46,811 bases of DNA from contig CAYZXL010000035.1 of NCBI GenBank assembly GCA_964482435.1, positions 1-46,811 on the forward strand, written 5' to 3'. The stretch comes from CAYZXL01 sp964482435 (GTDB lineage Bacteria; Auribacterota; JABMQX01). Positions 8,157 to 19,000 of this stretch are shown piece after piece; positions within the stretch are counted from its first letter, which is position 1, and each line of letters starts with the position of its first letter. A program made the position numbers and the translations under genes. The notes under the pieces are model-generated. The model saw nothing but the letters and a program-made list of their open reading frames with translations, was not told the DNA's origin and searched no databases.

Positions 8157-9422
8157 GTGAATAGCCAGCTTGAAACAAACGGGCCTGGAGGGCAGAAGGC
8201 AGTCCGTCAGATGATCTGGCCCACCCCGTGGATGGTCCGGAAATTCGTTCGGAACCATGAGCGGGTCGAAAACCAGCCCACGAGACTTGGCTATGTCCGG
8301 CTGGAGTGCTGGACAAGCATCTTCGGCAACCTTTTTCTCGGGACCGTCAAGCTGATCTTTGGCGTTCTCACGGGGAGCATCGCGCTGACTGCCGACGCAG
8401 CGCACACCTACGGCGACTTGGTCAGTTCGGTTGTTCTCCTCGTGAGCATGAGGCTGGCAGTGTCGCCACCTGACGCGAGGCACCCCCACGGGCACGGGCG
8501 GGCGGAGGCGTTGGGGACGCTTGGGCTTGCGGCGTTGCTCCTGATCACGGCGGTCGAGTTCGCCCATCCTTCTTTTGATCGCTTAGTTCAACCCGACCCG
8601 AAGCGGATTGAGCTTATGAGCAAGCTGGGCTGGGTCATGGCGTTGCTGCTCGTGGTTTTTTGGGCGGTGAAGGAGTGGATGGCCAGGTTTTCCGCCGACC
8701 TCGGTCGGGCAATTTCGTCCGAAGCGCTCGCTGGAGACGCCCAGCATCATCGCAGCGATGCCCTTGCGACGCTCCTGGTGGTGTTCTCGTTTGTCGGCGC
8801 GAAATTCGGTGTGCCATGGCTCGACGGGCTTTTTGGACTGGGCGTGACGGGTTTTATCGGCTGGGCGGGTCTCTCGCTCGCCTGGAGCATGATTAGCCGT
8901 CTTATGGGAGAGGCGCCGAGCGAGGACTTGGTCGCGCAAATCGTCGCTGCCGCAGCGTCCATCCGCGGAGTGCGCGGCGTCCACGGCGTCGAGGTCCACG
9001 ACTACGGCAACTACAAGGTTGCCTCCCTCCACATCGAGGTTGCCTCGCACTTGAAGACCGGCGAAAGCCACAAGATTGCCACGCTCGTCGAGGATGCCCT
9101 TCGGAGGCGACTTGGCATGTCCGCAGTCGCCCACGTGGAGGTGTACGAGCCTTCCAAGGAACCCAACATGCGGTCGAGGCTCGTGGAGCAAGTCCTGGCA
9201 GAGTTAGTCAAGACTGAGCCATCCGTCGTAGACTTCCACGCCGTGCACATCATGTCCTCCGACCACCAGCTTTCCGTTGACCTCCATCTTATTACAGCGC
9301 CGGGGCTGCCGGTGGAGGAATGCCATCGCCTTGACCACAAGCTTGCCGCAGAAATCCAGAAGCGCCTGGGCGCCGTCAAGGTAAACGTCCACGTTGAATC
9401 CGCACAAGGCGCGGTAAGATAG
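8157..9422 (+). CDS. Cation diffusion facilitator (CDF) metal exporter
   Basis: A 421-residue inner-membrane protein of the CDF family (PF01545), which exchanges Zn2+, Fe2+ or Mn2+ for protons. Transmembrane helices run from about residue 52 to 245. The metal site is visible in helix 2 as LTADAAHTYGD (D80, H83, D87) and in helix 5 as DAQHHRSD (H197, D201). A His-rich RHPHGHGRAE loop lies between helices 2 and 3. Residues ~250-330 form the cytoplasmic ferredoxin-like dimerisation domain, and a further ~85 residues extend beyond it, longer than YiiP (about 300 residues). The start is taken as GTG at 8157 with AAGGAA upstream; an ATG at 8211 is an alternative. It is a single gene. Confidence 0.88.
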   Translation: MNSQLETNGPGGQKAVRQMIWPTPWMVRKFVRNHERVENQPTRLGYVRLECWTSIFGNLFLGTVKLIFGVLTGSIALTADAAHTYGDLVSSVVLLVSMRLAVSPPDARHPHGHGRAEALGTLGLAALLLITAVEFAHPSFDRLVQPDPKRIELMSKLGWVMALLLVVFWAVKEWMARFSADLGRAISSEALAGDAQHHRSDALATLLVVFSFVGAKFGVPWLDGLFGLGVTGFIGWAGLSLAWSMISRLMGEAPSEDLVAQIVAAAASIRGVRGVHGVEVHDYGNYKVASLHIEVASHLKTGESHKIATLVEDALRRRLGMSAVAHVEVYEPSKEPNMRSRLVEQVLAELVKTEPSVVDFHAVHIMSSDHQLSVDLHLITAPGLPVEECHRLDHKLAAEIQKRLGAVKVNVHVESAQGAVR

Positions 9423-9630
9423 CCTCACGTAGGGCGTGACTTCCGAAGGGGAAACCGTTCTGACTGGCGGCAATGGAGTCCGTAGGATATTGAACCGTGA
9501 GGTAGTCTTCCGCGTTGCGATGTCTCGCAAACAGGAGGGTCAGAACTGCACGAGGAGGGTCAAGGTATCCTTGTCTCTGTCCCGCCAGAATCTCTGTCTT
9601 GACGGGGCGGAAGTCCTCGGCCGCTCGGGC

Positions 9631-11490
9631 CTACTCCGAAGTTATCACACTGGACGGCAAAGCAGCCTTCCTTTCTTCCCGCCACTTTGTCAGATAGGCC
9701 TTCCACTGGTCAAACTTCTCGGAAGGGACTTCCGGCAGATTGACGATGAAATCCTTCAGGGTGGTGAAGAACGCCTCCGGCTCGTCGTCAAAGGGATTGT
9801 GGGCGGATTCTTCGAACGTAACCAGCCGCCCGTTGGGGTGATTCTGGTGGAGGATACCGGCCTTGTCGGTGTTCCAGGTGAGGTCCCATTTGCCTTCCAG
9901 AATCAACGTAGGGATGGGGCAATCCTGAAAGGCGCCTTTGAGGTCCACGCTCTCGCTCTCGGCGCAAAGCGCATCGCGAAACACCCTGTCATGTTTCCAG
10001 CCATAACGGGCAATTCGGGCGATTTCTTCCGTCGTTGGCTTGTAGTAGCATTGCCGTTTCCAATCCCCGTTCAGCCAGTTGTTGAACAGGATATGTTCTT
10101 CCCCGACGTTCTTGCCGGCGCGTTGCAGGCGCTCGATTTCCCGACGAGCGGACTCCATCTTCGCCTGCTCCTTGTCCGTGATCACATAGTATTGACGTGT
10201 AGGTTTCAGTCTGACGGGCATCGCCTCGACCGACGCCACTAAGATGAGTCCGGCGGCCCTGTCGGGATAGGTCACGCAGTAGGACTGAGCCAGGAGTCCG
10301 CCGTAGGAATGACCCAGGACAATCCACTTCTCGATGCCCAGCGCTTTCCGAAGTCCCTCAAGGTCGTCAACCGCCTGCTTGACCGAGTACCCCTCGCCCG
10401 CTTTCCAGTCCGAGCGGCCGCAGCCGCGTTGATCGTAGTAAACGATCTTCGCAAAGCTCTTGCCCCGTGAGAATGCGGGATGGAAGTCCTGGTGAGTCGA
10501 GCCTGGCCCGCCATTGATGAGAACCATGGGCATTCCGCCGCCCTCAATCTCGCAATACAGTTCACAGTCGCCGACATTGACGCGACGTTTCACGATGTCC
10601 ATTTCGTCGCAAAGCGGCCGAACGTCGGGGATGTCCAGCACCACGCTTTCCTCGAGATGAACGATGCCGTCCAGAGCTCTCTCTCGCCCTCCTCCAGGAG
10701 TCCGGCGCGCAAACGGTCCTTTTGCTTGAGTTGGCGCGCTGTCCGACTGCGCCAATTCCACAATCCGGGCGTCTCCATGAAGCGAGCCGTCATTGCCATG
10801 GAGGGAGAGGTCTTTGGCGGTGCCGTCATCGAAGTTCCAGTAGGCCACCAGACCCTCTTCCTTCCTGGTCAATGGCGTGTTCATCGTCGCCTGGATTTGC
10901 TTTTGCGAACGCGCGACGTTCCAGATACGGATTTCGTCAAGGACGCCGTGGAAGTACTCCCCAAAGCTGAACTCCGGGTCGCCCTTGCCGATGAAGAGAT
11001 CGGATTTGTCTATGCACATCGGGCCGGAGAAAGCTTCGCTTTTTATTCTGAGTCCATTCACAAAAACGACAATGGTGGTTCCATCATACGTTCCCGCCAC
11101 GTGATACCATTTGCCTGTCATGAACTCATGGGGCCCCTGCAGTGTCCGGATTTGGCGGCCAGGACTCATTTCCACCAGTGGCCTGCCCCCGACTTTCCGG
11201 AATCGGAGAAAGAAATTCTCACCACCCGGTGCCATATTCTTTCGGATGATGGAGTTGACGGTCCCACCGCCTGGATAGAACGAAAACGCCTTCACCCGCG
11301 TTTCGATCGTAATGGCGTTCGTAAATGAATGGAGCGATTCGGAGTCCACAACTTGCGCGTAACCTGTCTCGCCATCCAAACTGAGGACTTGATTGACGAT
11401 GCTCGACGAGATTGCCTCGGCGACCTGAATGCCAATATGCACCGCGAGACCTGTGAGTACGACGAGAAGAACGGTGTATCGCATTCTCAT
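9631..11490 (-). CDS. Secreted LamG domain fused to proline-iminopeptidase-like alpha/beta hydrolase
   Basis: The 619-residue protein starts with a signal peptide (~1-28). A LamG/concanavalin-like domain follows (~35-240), with NQVLSLDGETGYAQVVDSES at its start and FGEYFHGVLDEIRIWN near its end. An alpha/beta hydrolase of the S33 proline iminopeptidase type fills ~295-585. Its oxyanion loop is INGGPGS, the nucleophile is S395 in LGHSYGG, the acid is D536 in GKWDLTWN and the base is H564 in EESAHNPF; the triad is complete. Family enzymes remove N-terminal proline or hydrolyse related amides. The gene overlaps the upstream S41/M1 fusion gene by ATGA, so the two are translationally coupled. Its LamG head is nearly identical to those of the two upstream genes. 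Confidence 0.88.
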   Translation of the reverse strand: MRMRYTVLLVVLTGLAVHIGIQVAEAISSSIVNQVLSLDGETGYAQVVDSESLHSFTNAITIETRVKAFSFYPGGGTVNSIIRKNMAPGGENFFLRFRKVGGRPLVEMSPGRQIRTLQGPHEFMTGKWYHVAGTYDGTTIVVFVNGLRIKSEAFSGPMCIDKSDLFIGKGDPEFSFGEYFHGVLDEIRIWNVARSQKQIQATMNTPLTRKEEGLVAYWNFDDGTAKDLSLHGNDGSLHGDARIVELAQSDSAPTQAKGPFARRTPGGGRERALDGIVHLEESVVLDIPDVRPLCDEMDIVKRRVNVGDCELYCEIEGGGMPMVLINGGPGSTHQDFHPAFSRGKSFAKIVYYDQRGCGRSDWKAGEGYSVKQAVDDLEGLRKALGIEKWIVLGHSYGGLLAQSYCVTYPDRAAGLILVASVEAMPVRLKPTRQYYVITDKEQAKMESARREIERLQRAGKNVGEEHILFNNWLNGDWKRQCYYKPTTEEIARIARYGWKHDRVFRDALCAESESVDLKGAFQDCPIPTLILEGKWDLTWNTDKAGILHQNHPNGRLVTFEESAHNPFDDEPEAFFTTLKDFIVNLPEVPSEKFDQWKAYLTKWREERKAALPSSVITSE

Positions 11491-14400
11491 TTTTCTTCTC
11501 TCCCACTTGTCTGCACCAAAGATAATTCGCGTTCCCGAAAGGCTTTTCGTTGGGCCTCAAATCTTTCCTTCAGAGGACCGAGATCGAGCCTCTTCTGTTT
11601 CCCTTCCTTTTCCCACCACTGCTTCCATTCCTCGACCGCGCGCTCCCTCGCATCGCTGTCGCCGGGTAGGGAAAACTCCCTGCCTGCGACCTGCTCGAGG
11701 AGGGCCAGGTACTGGCTCGTGCTCTCTCCCGAAATGGCTCCCACCTTATAGTAAAGCGGGGGGCCTCCGCGCCCGTTCAGCTCTTCCAGCATGAACGGAA
11801 ACGCTGCCTTGATGTCTTGTTCAGCGCGCTCTGCCTCGTCCGTCGCGAGGTAGTATACGCCCCTCATGAACACATAGGACGCAGACATGCCGGGGAAGAC
11901 CGCCGACTTGAGGTATTCCTCCATGCCCTGGGCCTTCTCGCGCTTCATTTCCCGAGAGAAGTACTCTGAAATCGTTTCAACCCCTTTCGGATATTGCCCG
12001 AGGGCATAGTACATGTACGACTTCCCATACCATACCCAGTTCTCGTCCCCCGGCTCGAGCGACGCCCACAGTCTCACCTTCTGCTGCGGATGGTATTGGA
12101 ACGTCGTCAGATCGGGGTCGATTACCACGTCTACCACCTCATGCGGGGACGTAAACAGGAACTCCCTCCGGCCCTTTCCCTCCACCTTGAACTCCTCCCT
12201 CTTTTGTCCTCCTGCCATCTTTAAGAGCAGCGGGCAGGGTATGCCATATTCTCCGTCGTTCTCTATCGTCACTTTCGTGTGGTATCCGCCGTCCTCCTTG
12301 CGAGACTCGAATCTCGCCAGCCGGTAACTGGCGTGTCCCCCGCTCCACAGGAGCGCTTTCAGCTGGGAAGTCATGTCTCTTCCGGACACGTCGTTGATCG
12401 TTTCGATGAAGTCATAGATGCTGACCGGCATGCCTTTGTACTTCGCCGCAAACGCCTTAAGGCACCGGAAAAACACGTCGTCCCCCAGGATGAGGCGGAT
12501 CTGGTTGACTATCAGGGGCCCGCGGTAGTAGTTCCCCGTCTTCACAAAGTCAGCATCGAGGCCCTGCTGGTGAATCACAGCAGGAAAGCTCCAGGAAAGT
12601 GGCAGGACGAAATCGTCACCGCAGAAACAGCGCTGCTTCTTGGAGCGAATGGAGTTGTCGAACCAGTCTTCTTCCCCAAGCTGTTTCCGGGCGTACATGC
12701 TCGAGAACTCGGCCATCGCTTCCCTGAGGAATGTGTTGCCGTCGCCGTAGGAATAAACGAGATAGCCCCACCAAGTGTGTGCCATCTCGTGCGCAACGAG
12801 TGACGTATCGTCTAACCTGCCCATGTCTATCACCTGCCCCATAAACATTCCGTTCGCCCCGTCCTGCATCGGGCTTCCAACGATCCTGTAGACGGAAGAG
12901 CCTGGATCCCCGTAGAGCTCAGTATATGACTTGAGAATCCTTACGTAGTCGTCGAACTCATTCGCAGCCTTCCGGAGAACCGCCTTGTCGGGCGCATAGA
13001 TCTCCAGGGTGAGCCCTTCTCTTCTCCGTTTCTCGACGTTGTATTTGCTGATGAATACGGAGGGATTTCCGTTGACTGTCGAAGTCCAGTTTTCCCGGAT
13101 AACGCCATCCTTTTCCTCTTTGTTCACCGGCTCGCCGTCTGCCACCGCGACATACCCCGCGGGGTACTCCATGCGCAATCTCCAAGTAGGTTGGCACAAT
13201 CGCGGCAACACGTGTGTCTTGAACTCGACGTGAGGTGTCGGGCACCAGAAAAAGTCTCCCCGTAAGAAAACCTCCTTCAGGCCGTCCTTCGACTGCCAGA
13301 TTGGCGCGCTCGAGTGGTCGGGCTTGCCCTTCATCGTGTAGGCAAACTCCAGATCCAGCTTTTGGCTGTGCTTTACGGGCACCTCAAAGGAAACCACATA
13401 GATCCTCCAGCCCTTGAGAGCCCCCTCCGCAATCCTGCGGATGGTATACTTCAACTCCTTTTTTTCGTTCCTGTCCAAAAAGTAGATCTGTTTCATGTCG
13501 GCGCTGAGATCGGGGTCGTTGGCCCCCGGACAGACCCAGAACTCGGCCTTGTCCACGGCATTCACGGAAAAGTTCTCAACCGAGGCCTTCACTACGGTGT
13601 CCACGTTATTGCTCTGGAAATCGGTCTTGAGAAAGATGTCCAGGTGCGTGATGGATAGGTCGGTGTCGTATGTGTTCTCATGTGGCAACACCGTTGCAGC
13701 CGTCGGGGTGGTCTCGGATGGCCGCTGAGCACCGGAATACTCAACACGTCCCGGAAGCGGCTGGGAGCGCGAGGGAATGTCCTTGCCAGAGAGAATCCAA
13801 TCCTTGGCGATGTCGAGAGCGGCGTCCCGGCCCTTGTGCAGGTCGTCGAGGGTTGGCACCGAGAATATGTGTGGCGGGATGCCGTGACCCTCGAACACAA
13901 TGCCATTGACCCGCAGACCGAGTGCGCGCGAGATGGCAACCCTCGTGCCGTCAGAGAGCTGCACGCTGGTCGGGCCGCCGCCTGCGCCGTTCGTCGGGGC
14001 GCCGACCAGGAGAATGTTGCCCATCGCCTCGACGCCGGAAACGAAATGCTCGCAGGAGCTCATGGAGGCTTCATCCATGAGAACGGCTATCCGACCCTTG
14101 TACGTCCACGGTCCTCGCGGCTGAACCCAGCCGATCTCTTTACGGTATTCGTCGCTCCCCGCTTTCCGCCAGAAGTCAATGCTGCTGATCACAGGCTTGT
14201 CTGTCAGGCGGCCGTTTACCAGGTCCGCGAGTTCGCCGTTTCCCCCGCCGTTGCCACGGACGTCAATCACGATGCCCTTTGTGCTTTTGAAGGTCTCAAG
14301 AGCCTTGTCGAATTCTTCGGGGATGTTCTCAGCCGACCACTGAGAGACCCTGATGTACCCAATGTCGTCTTCCAACGCGCGGAAGGAGATCACGGGTTCA

Positions 14401-15761
14401 TGCCAGGATCCCGGACCGGGAAGGCGCCGAAGGACAACGCTCCGAGTCCCGCCGTCCGCGCCTTGAGCGATTACGGTTACTGTCGTCCCCTGCGCGCCAC
14501 GCAGCAACTGCCCACAGGCCTCGCGGACTCTTCCTCTCTGCGTCGAGTTACATACGCGCTTCATTTTCTCGGCCAGGCATTCCTCCACAGCATGCCCGTC
14601 CACGGAGACGATGACGTCGCCGGGCGAAAGCCCGGTGTCGGACTCTGCCCGAATCACCGCGACCTTTCCCTCGATGCGGTTGAGCTCGACTGGAGGCGCT
14701 TCTAACCGCGGCTGACCGGGATAGGAAAGGATGCGAGTGTGCGTGTCGTTCAGAGTCGCCATCAGTTCCAGGAGGATGTTGTAGAATTCCTCGTCGCTTT
14801 TGGCCTGCCGGACGCGTTCCTCCGCAGGCTTGATCCATTCCCGGCCGTAGATTCCCTTGTATTCCAGTGCCGGATATATCTCGCTCAGCTTTGTCCAGAG
14901 GGCTTCGAGAACTTCGAGACGCTCCTGGGTCGTGAGTTCTCTCGGCTCTGCGACGGCGGGCTGGGCACTCTCCTTCTCGGGCTCAACTATGGGACGAGTG
15001 GATTCGACGATTTTGGCATCTCCCCCTGCCTGTCCGTCATTGCCGTGGGCGGACAGGTCTTTTGCTGTGCCGTCATCGAAATTCCAGTAAGCCACCAGAC
15101 CCTCCTCCTTCCCTGTCAATGGAGTGTTCATGGTGGCCTGGATTTCCTTCTGTGAGCGCGCGACGTTCCAGATACGGATTTCGTCAAGAAGGCCGTGGAG
15201 ATATTCCCCAAAGCTGAATTCCGGGTCGCCTTTGCCAATGAAGAGTTCGGACTTGTCGCTGTACATCTGACCGGAGGAACGCGTGCTGTTGATTCTGACT
15301 CCATTCACAAAAACTGAAATGGCGCCTCCGTCATAGGTCCCGGCAAGGTGATACCATTTACCTGTGGCAAACTCGTAGGGCGCCCGGAGCATCCCGATGT
15401 GGCTGCCTGGAGTCATCTCCACCGCTGGCTTGCCATCAACTGTCCGAAATCGGAGAAAGAAATTCTCCGCATTCGCTGAGACGTTCTTTCGGATGATGGA
15501 GTTGACGTTCCCATTATCCGGATAAAAAGACAATGCCTTGAACAGGACTTCAATCGTGATTGCGTTTGTGAACGAATGGAGCGATTCAGAATCCGCCACC
15601 TGCACATAGCCCGTCTGACCGTCCAGATTCAGCGCCCGATTGACGGCTGATCCGCGGGGCCTTGTTGCCTCGGAAGACTCGCCAAAACCCGAGGACCCGA
15701 CAAAAGGCTGGCTGACGAGGCCAGCGAGCACAACGACAAGGACAACGAAATGCTTTCTCAT
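11487..15761 (-). CDS. Secreted triple fusion: LamG, S41 peptidase and M1 metallopeptidase-like domains
   Basis: A 1424-residue exported protein with an excellent AGGAGGTAAAAA site before its ATG. Signal peptide: ~1-30. LamG domain: ~40-255. An S41 (C-terminal processing/tricorn-core-like) domain spans ~275-665, with a PDZ-like insert (~355-445), VIDVRGNGGGNGELADL and the serine region DEASMSSCEHF (S566-S569). The catalytic Lys of Ctp proteases is replaced in GAPTNGAGGG, so a Ser/His-type mechanism or loss is possible. An M1-like gluzincin domain spans ~695-1200, with the full zinc site HEMAH (H991, E992, H995) and E1014. About 220 C-terminal residues are helical. LamG should bind a glycan or surface ligand while the two peptidase modules degrade proteins. 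Such a double-peptidase fusion is unusual. Confidence 0.87.
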   Translation of the reverse strand: MRKHFVVLVVVLAGLVSQPFVGSSGFGESSEATRPRGSAVNRALNLDGQTGYVQVADSESLHSFTNAITIEVLFKALSFYPDNGNVNSIIRKNVSANAENFFLRFRTVDGKPAVEMTPGSHIGMLRAPYEFATGKWYHLAGTYDGGAISVFVNGVRINSTRSSGQMYSDKSELFIGKGDPEFSFGEYLHGLLDEIRIWNVARSQKEIQATMNTPLTGKEEGLVAYWNFDDGTAKDLSAHGNDGQAGGDAKIVESTRPIVEPEKESAQPAVAEPRELTTQERLEVLEALWTKLSEIYPALEYKGIYGREWIKPAEERVRQAKSDEEFYNILLELMATLNDTHTRILSYPGQPRLEAPPVELNRIEGKVAVIRAESDTGLSPGDVIVSVDGHAVEECLAEKMKRVCNSTQRGRVREACGQLLRGAQGTTVTVIAQGADGGTRSVVLRRLPGPGSWHEPVISFRALEDDIGYIRVSQWSAENIPEEFDKALETFKSTKGIVIDVRGNGGGNGELADLVNGRLTDKPVISSIDFWRKAGSDEYRKEIGWVQPRGPWTYKGRIAVLMDEASMSSCEHFVSGVEAMGNILLVGAPTNGAGGGPTSVQLSDGTRVAISRALGLRVNGIVFEGHGIPPHIFSVPTLDDLHKGRDAALDIAKDWILSGKDIPSRSQPLPGRVEYSGAQRPSETTPTAATVLPHENTYDTDLSITHLDIFLKTDFQSNNVDTVVKASVENFSVNAVDKAEFWVCPGANDPDLSADMKQIYFLDRNEKKELKYTIRRIAEGALKGWRIYVVSFEVPVKHSQKLDLEFAYTMKGKPDHSSAPIWQSKDGLKEVFLRGDFFWCPTPHVEFKTHVLPRLCQPTWRLRMEYPAGYVAVADGEPVNKEEKDGVIRENWTSTVNGNPSVFISKYNVEKRRREGLTLEIYAPDKAVLRKAANEFDDYVRILKSYTELYGDPGSSVYRIVGSPMQDGANGMFMGQVIDMGRLDDTSLVAHEMAHTWWGYLVYSYGDGNTFLREAMAEFSSMYARKQLGEEDWFDNSIRSKKQRCFCGDDFVLPLSWSFPAVIHQQGLDADFVKTGNYYRGPLIVNQIRLILGDDVFFRCLKAFAAKYKGMPVSIYDFIETINDVSGRDMTSQLKALLWSGGHASYRLARFESRKEDGGYHTKVTIENDGEYGIPCPLLLKMAGGQKREEFKVEGKGRREFLFTSPHEVVDVVIDPDLTTFQYHPQQKVRLWASLEPGDENWVWYGKSYMYYALGQYPKGVETISEYFSREMKREKAQGMEEYLKSAVFPGMSASYVFMRGVYYLATDEAERAEQDIKAAFPFMLEELNGRGGPPLYYKVGAISGESTSQYLALLEQVAGREFSLPGDSDARERAVEEWKQWWEKEGKQKRLDLGPLKERFEAQRKAFRERELSLVQTSGREEK

Positions 15762-15876
15762 TTTTTACCTCCTGACTGGTTTCGTCGGGATGCCTGCAAG
15801 CGAACCGCATGAAGCATCCGATTGCATATAACGTGAAGACTCGAGCTTCCGATCGTGCAATAGGCGCAACATAGGG

Positions 15877-15996
15877 TTATTGCACATCCTCCCAGATCTT
15901 GAGATGTCCGTTCCATCCCCAGACACCAGAATCCCATGGGACTACAGCTTGCGCAATCAGCACCGATCCCTCCTCACTGAGAATCCGAAACGCCAT
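15877..15996 (-). CDS. Short unassigned frame, possible gene relic
   Basis: A 39-codon frame from ATG at 15996, open upstream for about 13 more codons, reads MAFRILSEEGSVLIAQAV and ends in WGWNGHLKIWEDVQ. The residue mix (amphipathic strands, several Trp, few Arg/Pro) looks protein-like rather than chance. I do not recognise a family and see no Shine-Dalgarno site. It lies between two genes of the LamG cluster and could be the C-terminal end of a lost gene. Confidence 0.25.
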   Translation of the reverse strand: MAFRILSEEGSVLIAQAVVPWDSGVWGWNGHLKIWEDVQ

Positions 15997-16043
15997 GGTC
16001 TCAAGCCGAAGCGTCGCCAGCCTGCTTTGGCGTAGCTAATCAA

Positions 16044-19000
16044 TCAATCTCGCTGAAAGGGGCTCTTTAGCCGTGCCTTGATCCAATCAAGATCCACCTT
16101 CAGCCCATACTGGTCGTGGCGGACCTGTGACTCAGGTTTCATCCCGAGAGCCCGTTCGTAACATTCAAGAGCTTTGTCTCGCTGATCCATAAGGTCGTAC
16201 AAGTGGCCTTGCCAAACAAGACTGCCAAACGCGTAAGGGGAATTCGTTTTAGTCTGCTGTTCGAAATCGTTCCTGAACACCTGCAACGCTTCCTCATAGT
16301 GTTTTCCATCGTAAAGGCAAAGCCCCAGTTTGCCCCATGGAAAATCCGCGTCATCGAGTTTGATGCTCTTGAGCTCATTGACGATTTGTAGCGCCTTCTC
16401 TCCTTCTCCCGTCCATTCGAGAGTCGCAATTCGGTTTTTCAAACTGATGAGTGTGGGGTCAGGGCGCTGAAACGGAGATTCGATTCGTTTCTCGATCCAG
16501 GAACGGTCAATCTTCATGCCCCATTGGTCGTGTCGAACCCACGTTCTCGGATTCATGGCAAGTGCCTTTTGATAGCACTTGAGGGCTTCCTCGCGATGAT
16601 TCATAAGGTCATGAATGTGGCCCTGCCAAACGAAACCAATAAAACTCTCGGGACTTTGTTTGCTTTCGTTCTGAAACGCCTCCAGCGCTTCCTGATCGTG
16701 CTTTTCATCGTAGAGGTGCATACCAAGTCCGAACCACGGAAAGTCCGCACCCTCAAGTTTGATCTTCTTGACTCTGTCGAATATCTGAAGCGCTTTATTT
16801 CCTTCGCCCGTGAAATCCAGACCTTCAATGGCCTTTTTCAGTTGCGCAATTACGGGATCAGGTGGCGGCACAACCAGCGGCAATTCGTTGTGAGCGTCCA
16901 GTTTGATTTGTTTCAAGGGCGTCTGGCTGGTAAAGACCAAAGTGCATTCGTCTAACAAACGGTCGGTGTAGAGACACTGGCTGGCGCCATCCTCGAATGT
17001 GGCTGTTACCGGCGCCGGCATGCTCAGTGTTCCCAGTTTTTTTACTCTGGCCGTAGTCACATAGCATCCCTCTTTCGAAGCTGTCTCGTGAGAAGCGATT
17101 TCATAGGAGAGATAGCGACTGGTTCGAACCCACTGATCGAAAAACCAATTGAGTGTTTGTCCACTTTCTTCCTCGCATACGCGCTGAAAATCATGGACGT
17201 CGAGAGTCCGTCCTTTGAACTCTTCCAGGCAACGTTTGTATGCGGAGTCAAATGTGTCTTTCCCCATCGTACAGGCCAACGCGCTGATGACGCCGAATCC
17301 TTTCCCATGGTTGACAACGTTGTTGTAATCAAAATCAACGTCTTTCATATCTTCCGGGAGGCGATCCATTCTGGTGTCCAGAATCTCACGAGTTCCTTGA
17401 ATGTACCGCTTGATCATGTTGCGTTCGTGCTCATCTCCGTATCCCCTCGCCAGCATAAATGCGCGGTCGGCGTACACACCCAACCCGATCATCAACCAAA
17501 ATGTGTCCGGCGCTTCCAGGACATGCTCGATCCAGTATTGATGCCCGATTTCGTGCGCGGTGATGAACTGCCAATGTGATTTCGGAGCGCTGGCAAATTG
17601 TTTCTGACCGTGAATGCCGACAATCGCCGTGGCGACCGGATAGCCGCCTGCTGGATGAGAGAGACCCCCGGGAACGATATGGAGAGCTTTATGGGGATAG
17701 AATCCAAGCCATTCTCGGTAAAAATTGATAACATCCACCGCGGTCTGGTGGGTGAACTCAACGCACTCCCGGCTTTCCTCGTCAAAGTAACTGTAAATTT
17801 CGGTATCGCCCGATTTGGTTTTCAGTACCTTGAGATCTTTCATCAAAACAAGGCCGAACTGCCGGCATCCGTTTGCCACATAACAGTTTCTTGACATATC
17901 GAATACACCGCTGGTGGCGATCAGGTATTCTCCCGGAGGATTGATTTTGACCTCAAAATCGTCCGATACATCTCGTCCCCACCAGAGTCGCGGAAACCAT
18001 CCTGTTAGTTTAGTGATGGCGTCTAAGCGCAATGCAAGGTCAAATTCAATTTCCAGTGTCATGGATCCGCCTGGTTCAATGACCTGGGGTAATTCAATAA
18101 GCATTTGCCGTTGAGATATGCCGTACTCCCCTGTCACGTATGACCGAATGGGACTCCCCTGGTAAAGGATTTTGACCTTTCCACTGGAAGAGGGCCGATC
18201 AATAACAAGACGTTTCAATGGGATTGACGGATTGGAGATGTAGATTTCCTCACGGCCTTCCAAACGGTTATTGGAAGTATCGAAGTTTGCACTAATAGAA
18301 TATCTTGTCTGTGGCAGTTGAGTGGGGATTATGTATCTGTCCGGTTGCACGTCGGCAAAAACACTTGGAACCTCGGGGTGCCTCTCGGTCGTGAGCCCGG
18401 CTCCTTCCTCGGACTCGGCAGTCTGCCCCTCGGGGATACGCACGGTGGGCCGAGGCTGTTCCACAATGGCGGCTTTTTCGTGAAGGGTTCCGTTATTGCC
18501 GTTCGGGGAGAGGTCTCGTGCGGTGCCGTCATCGAAGTTCATATAAAGCACCAAGCCGGGCTCCTTGCCCGTCAAGGGCGTATTCATGCTCGACCGCACC
18601 TGTTCGGGCGAGCGCGCGAGATTCCAGAGGCGGATTTCATCAAGAAGGCCGTGGAGATATTCCCCAAAGCTGAATTCCGGGTCGCCCTTGCCGATGAAGA
18701 GATCAGACTTGTCTATGTACATCGGGCCGGAGAAAGGCTGGCTCTTGACCTTGACTCCATTCACGTAAACTGTAATGGCTTTCCCATCATAAGTTCCCGC
18801 AAGGTGATACCATGTCCCTGTCGTGAACTCATAGGGCGCCTGCACGATTCCAACCCGCACCCCCGGGTTCATCTCCGCCAGAGGCTCGCCATCAAGCGTC
18901 CGGAATCGGAGAAGGAAATTCTCCGCGCCCGAGGCGATGTTCTTTCGGAGAATGGAGTTGACCTGCCCGTCGCCAACATAGAACGACGCGGCCTTGATCC

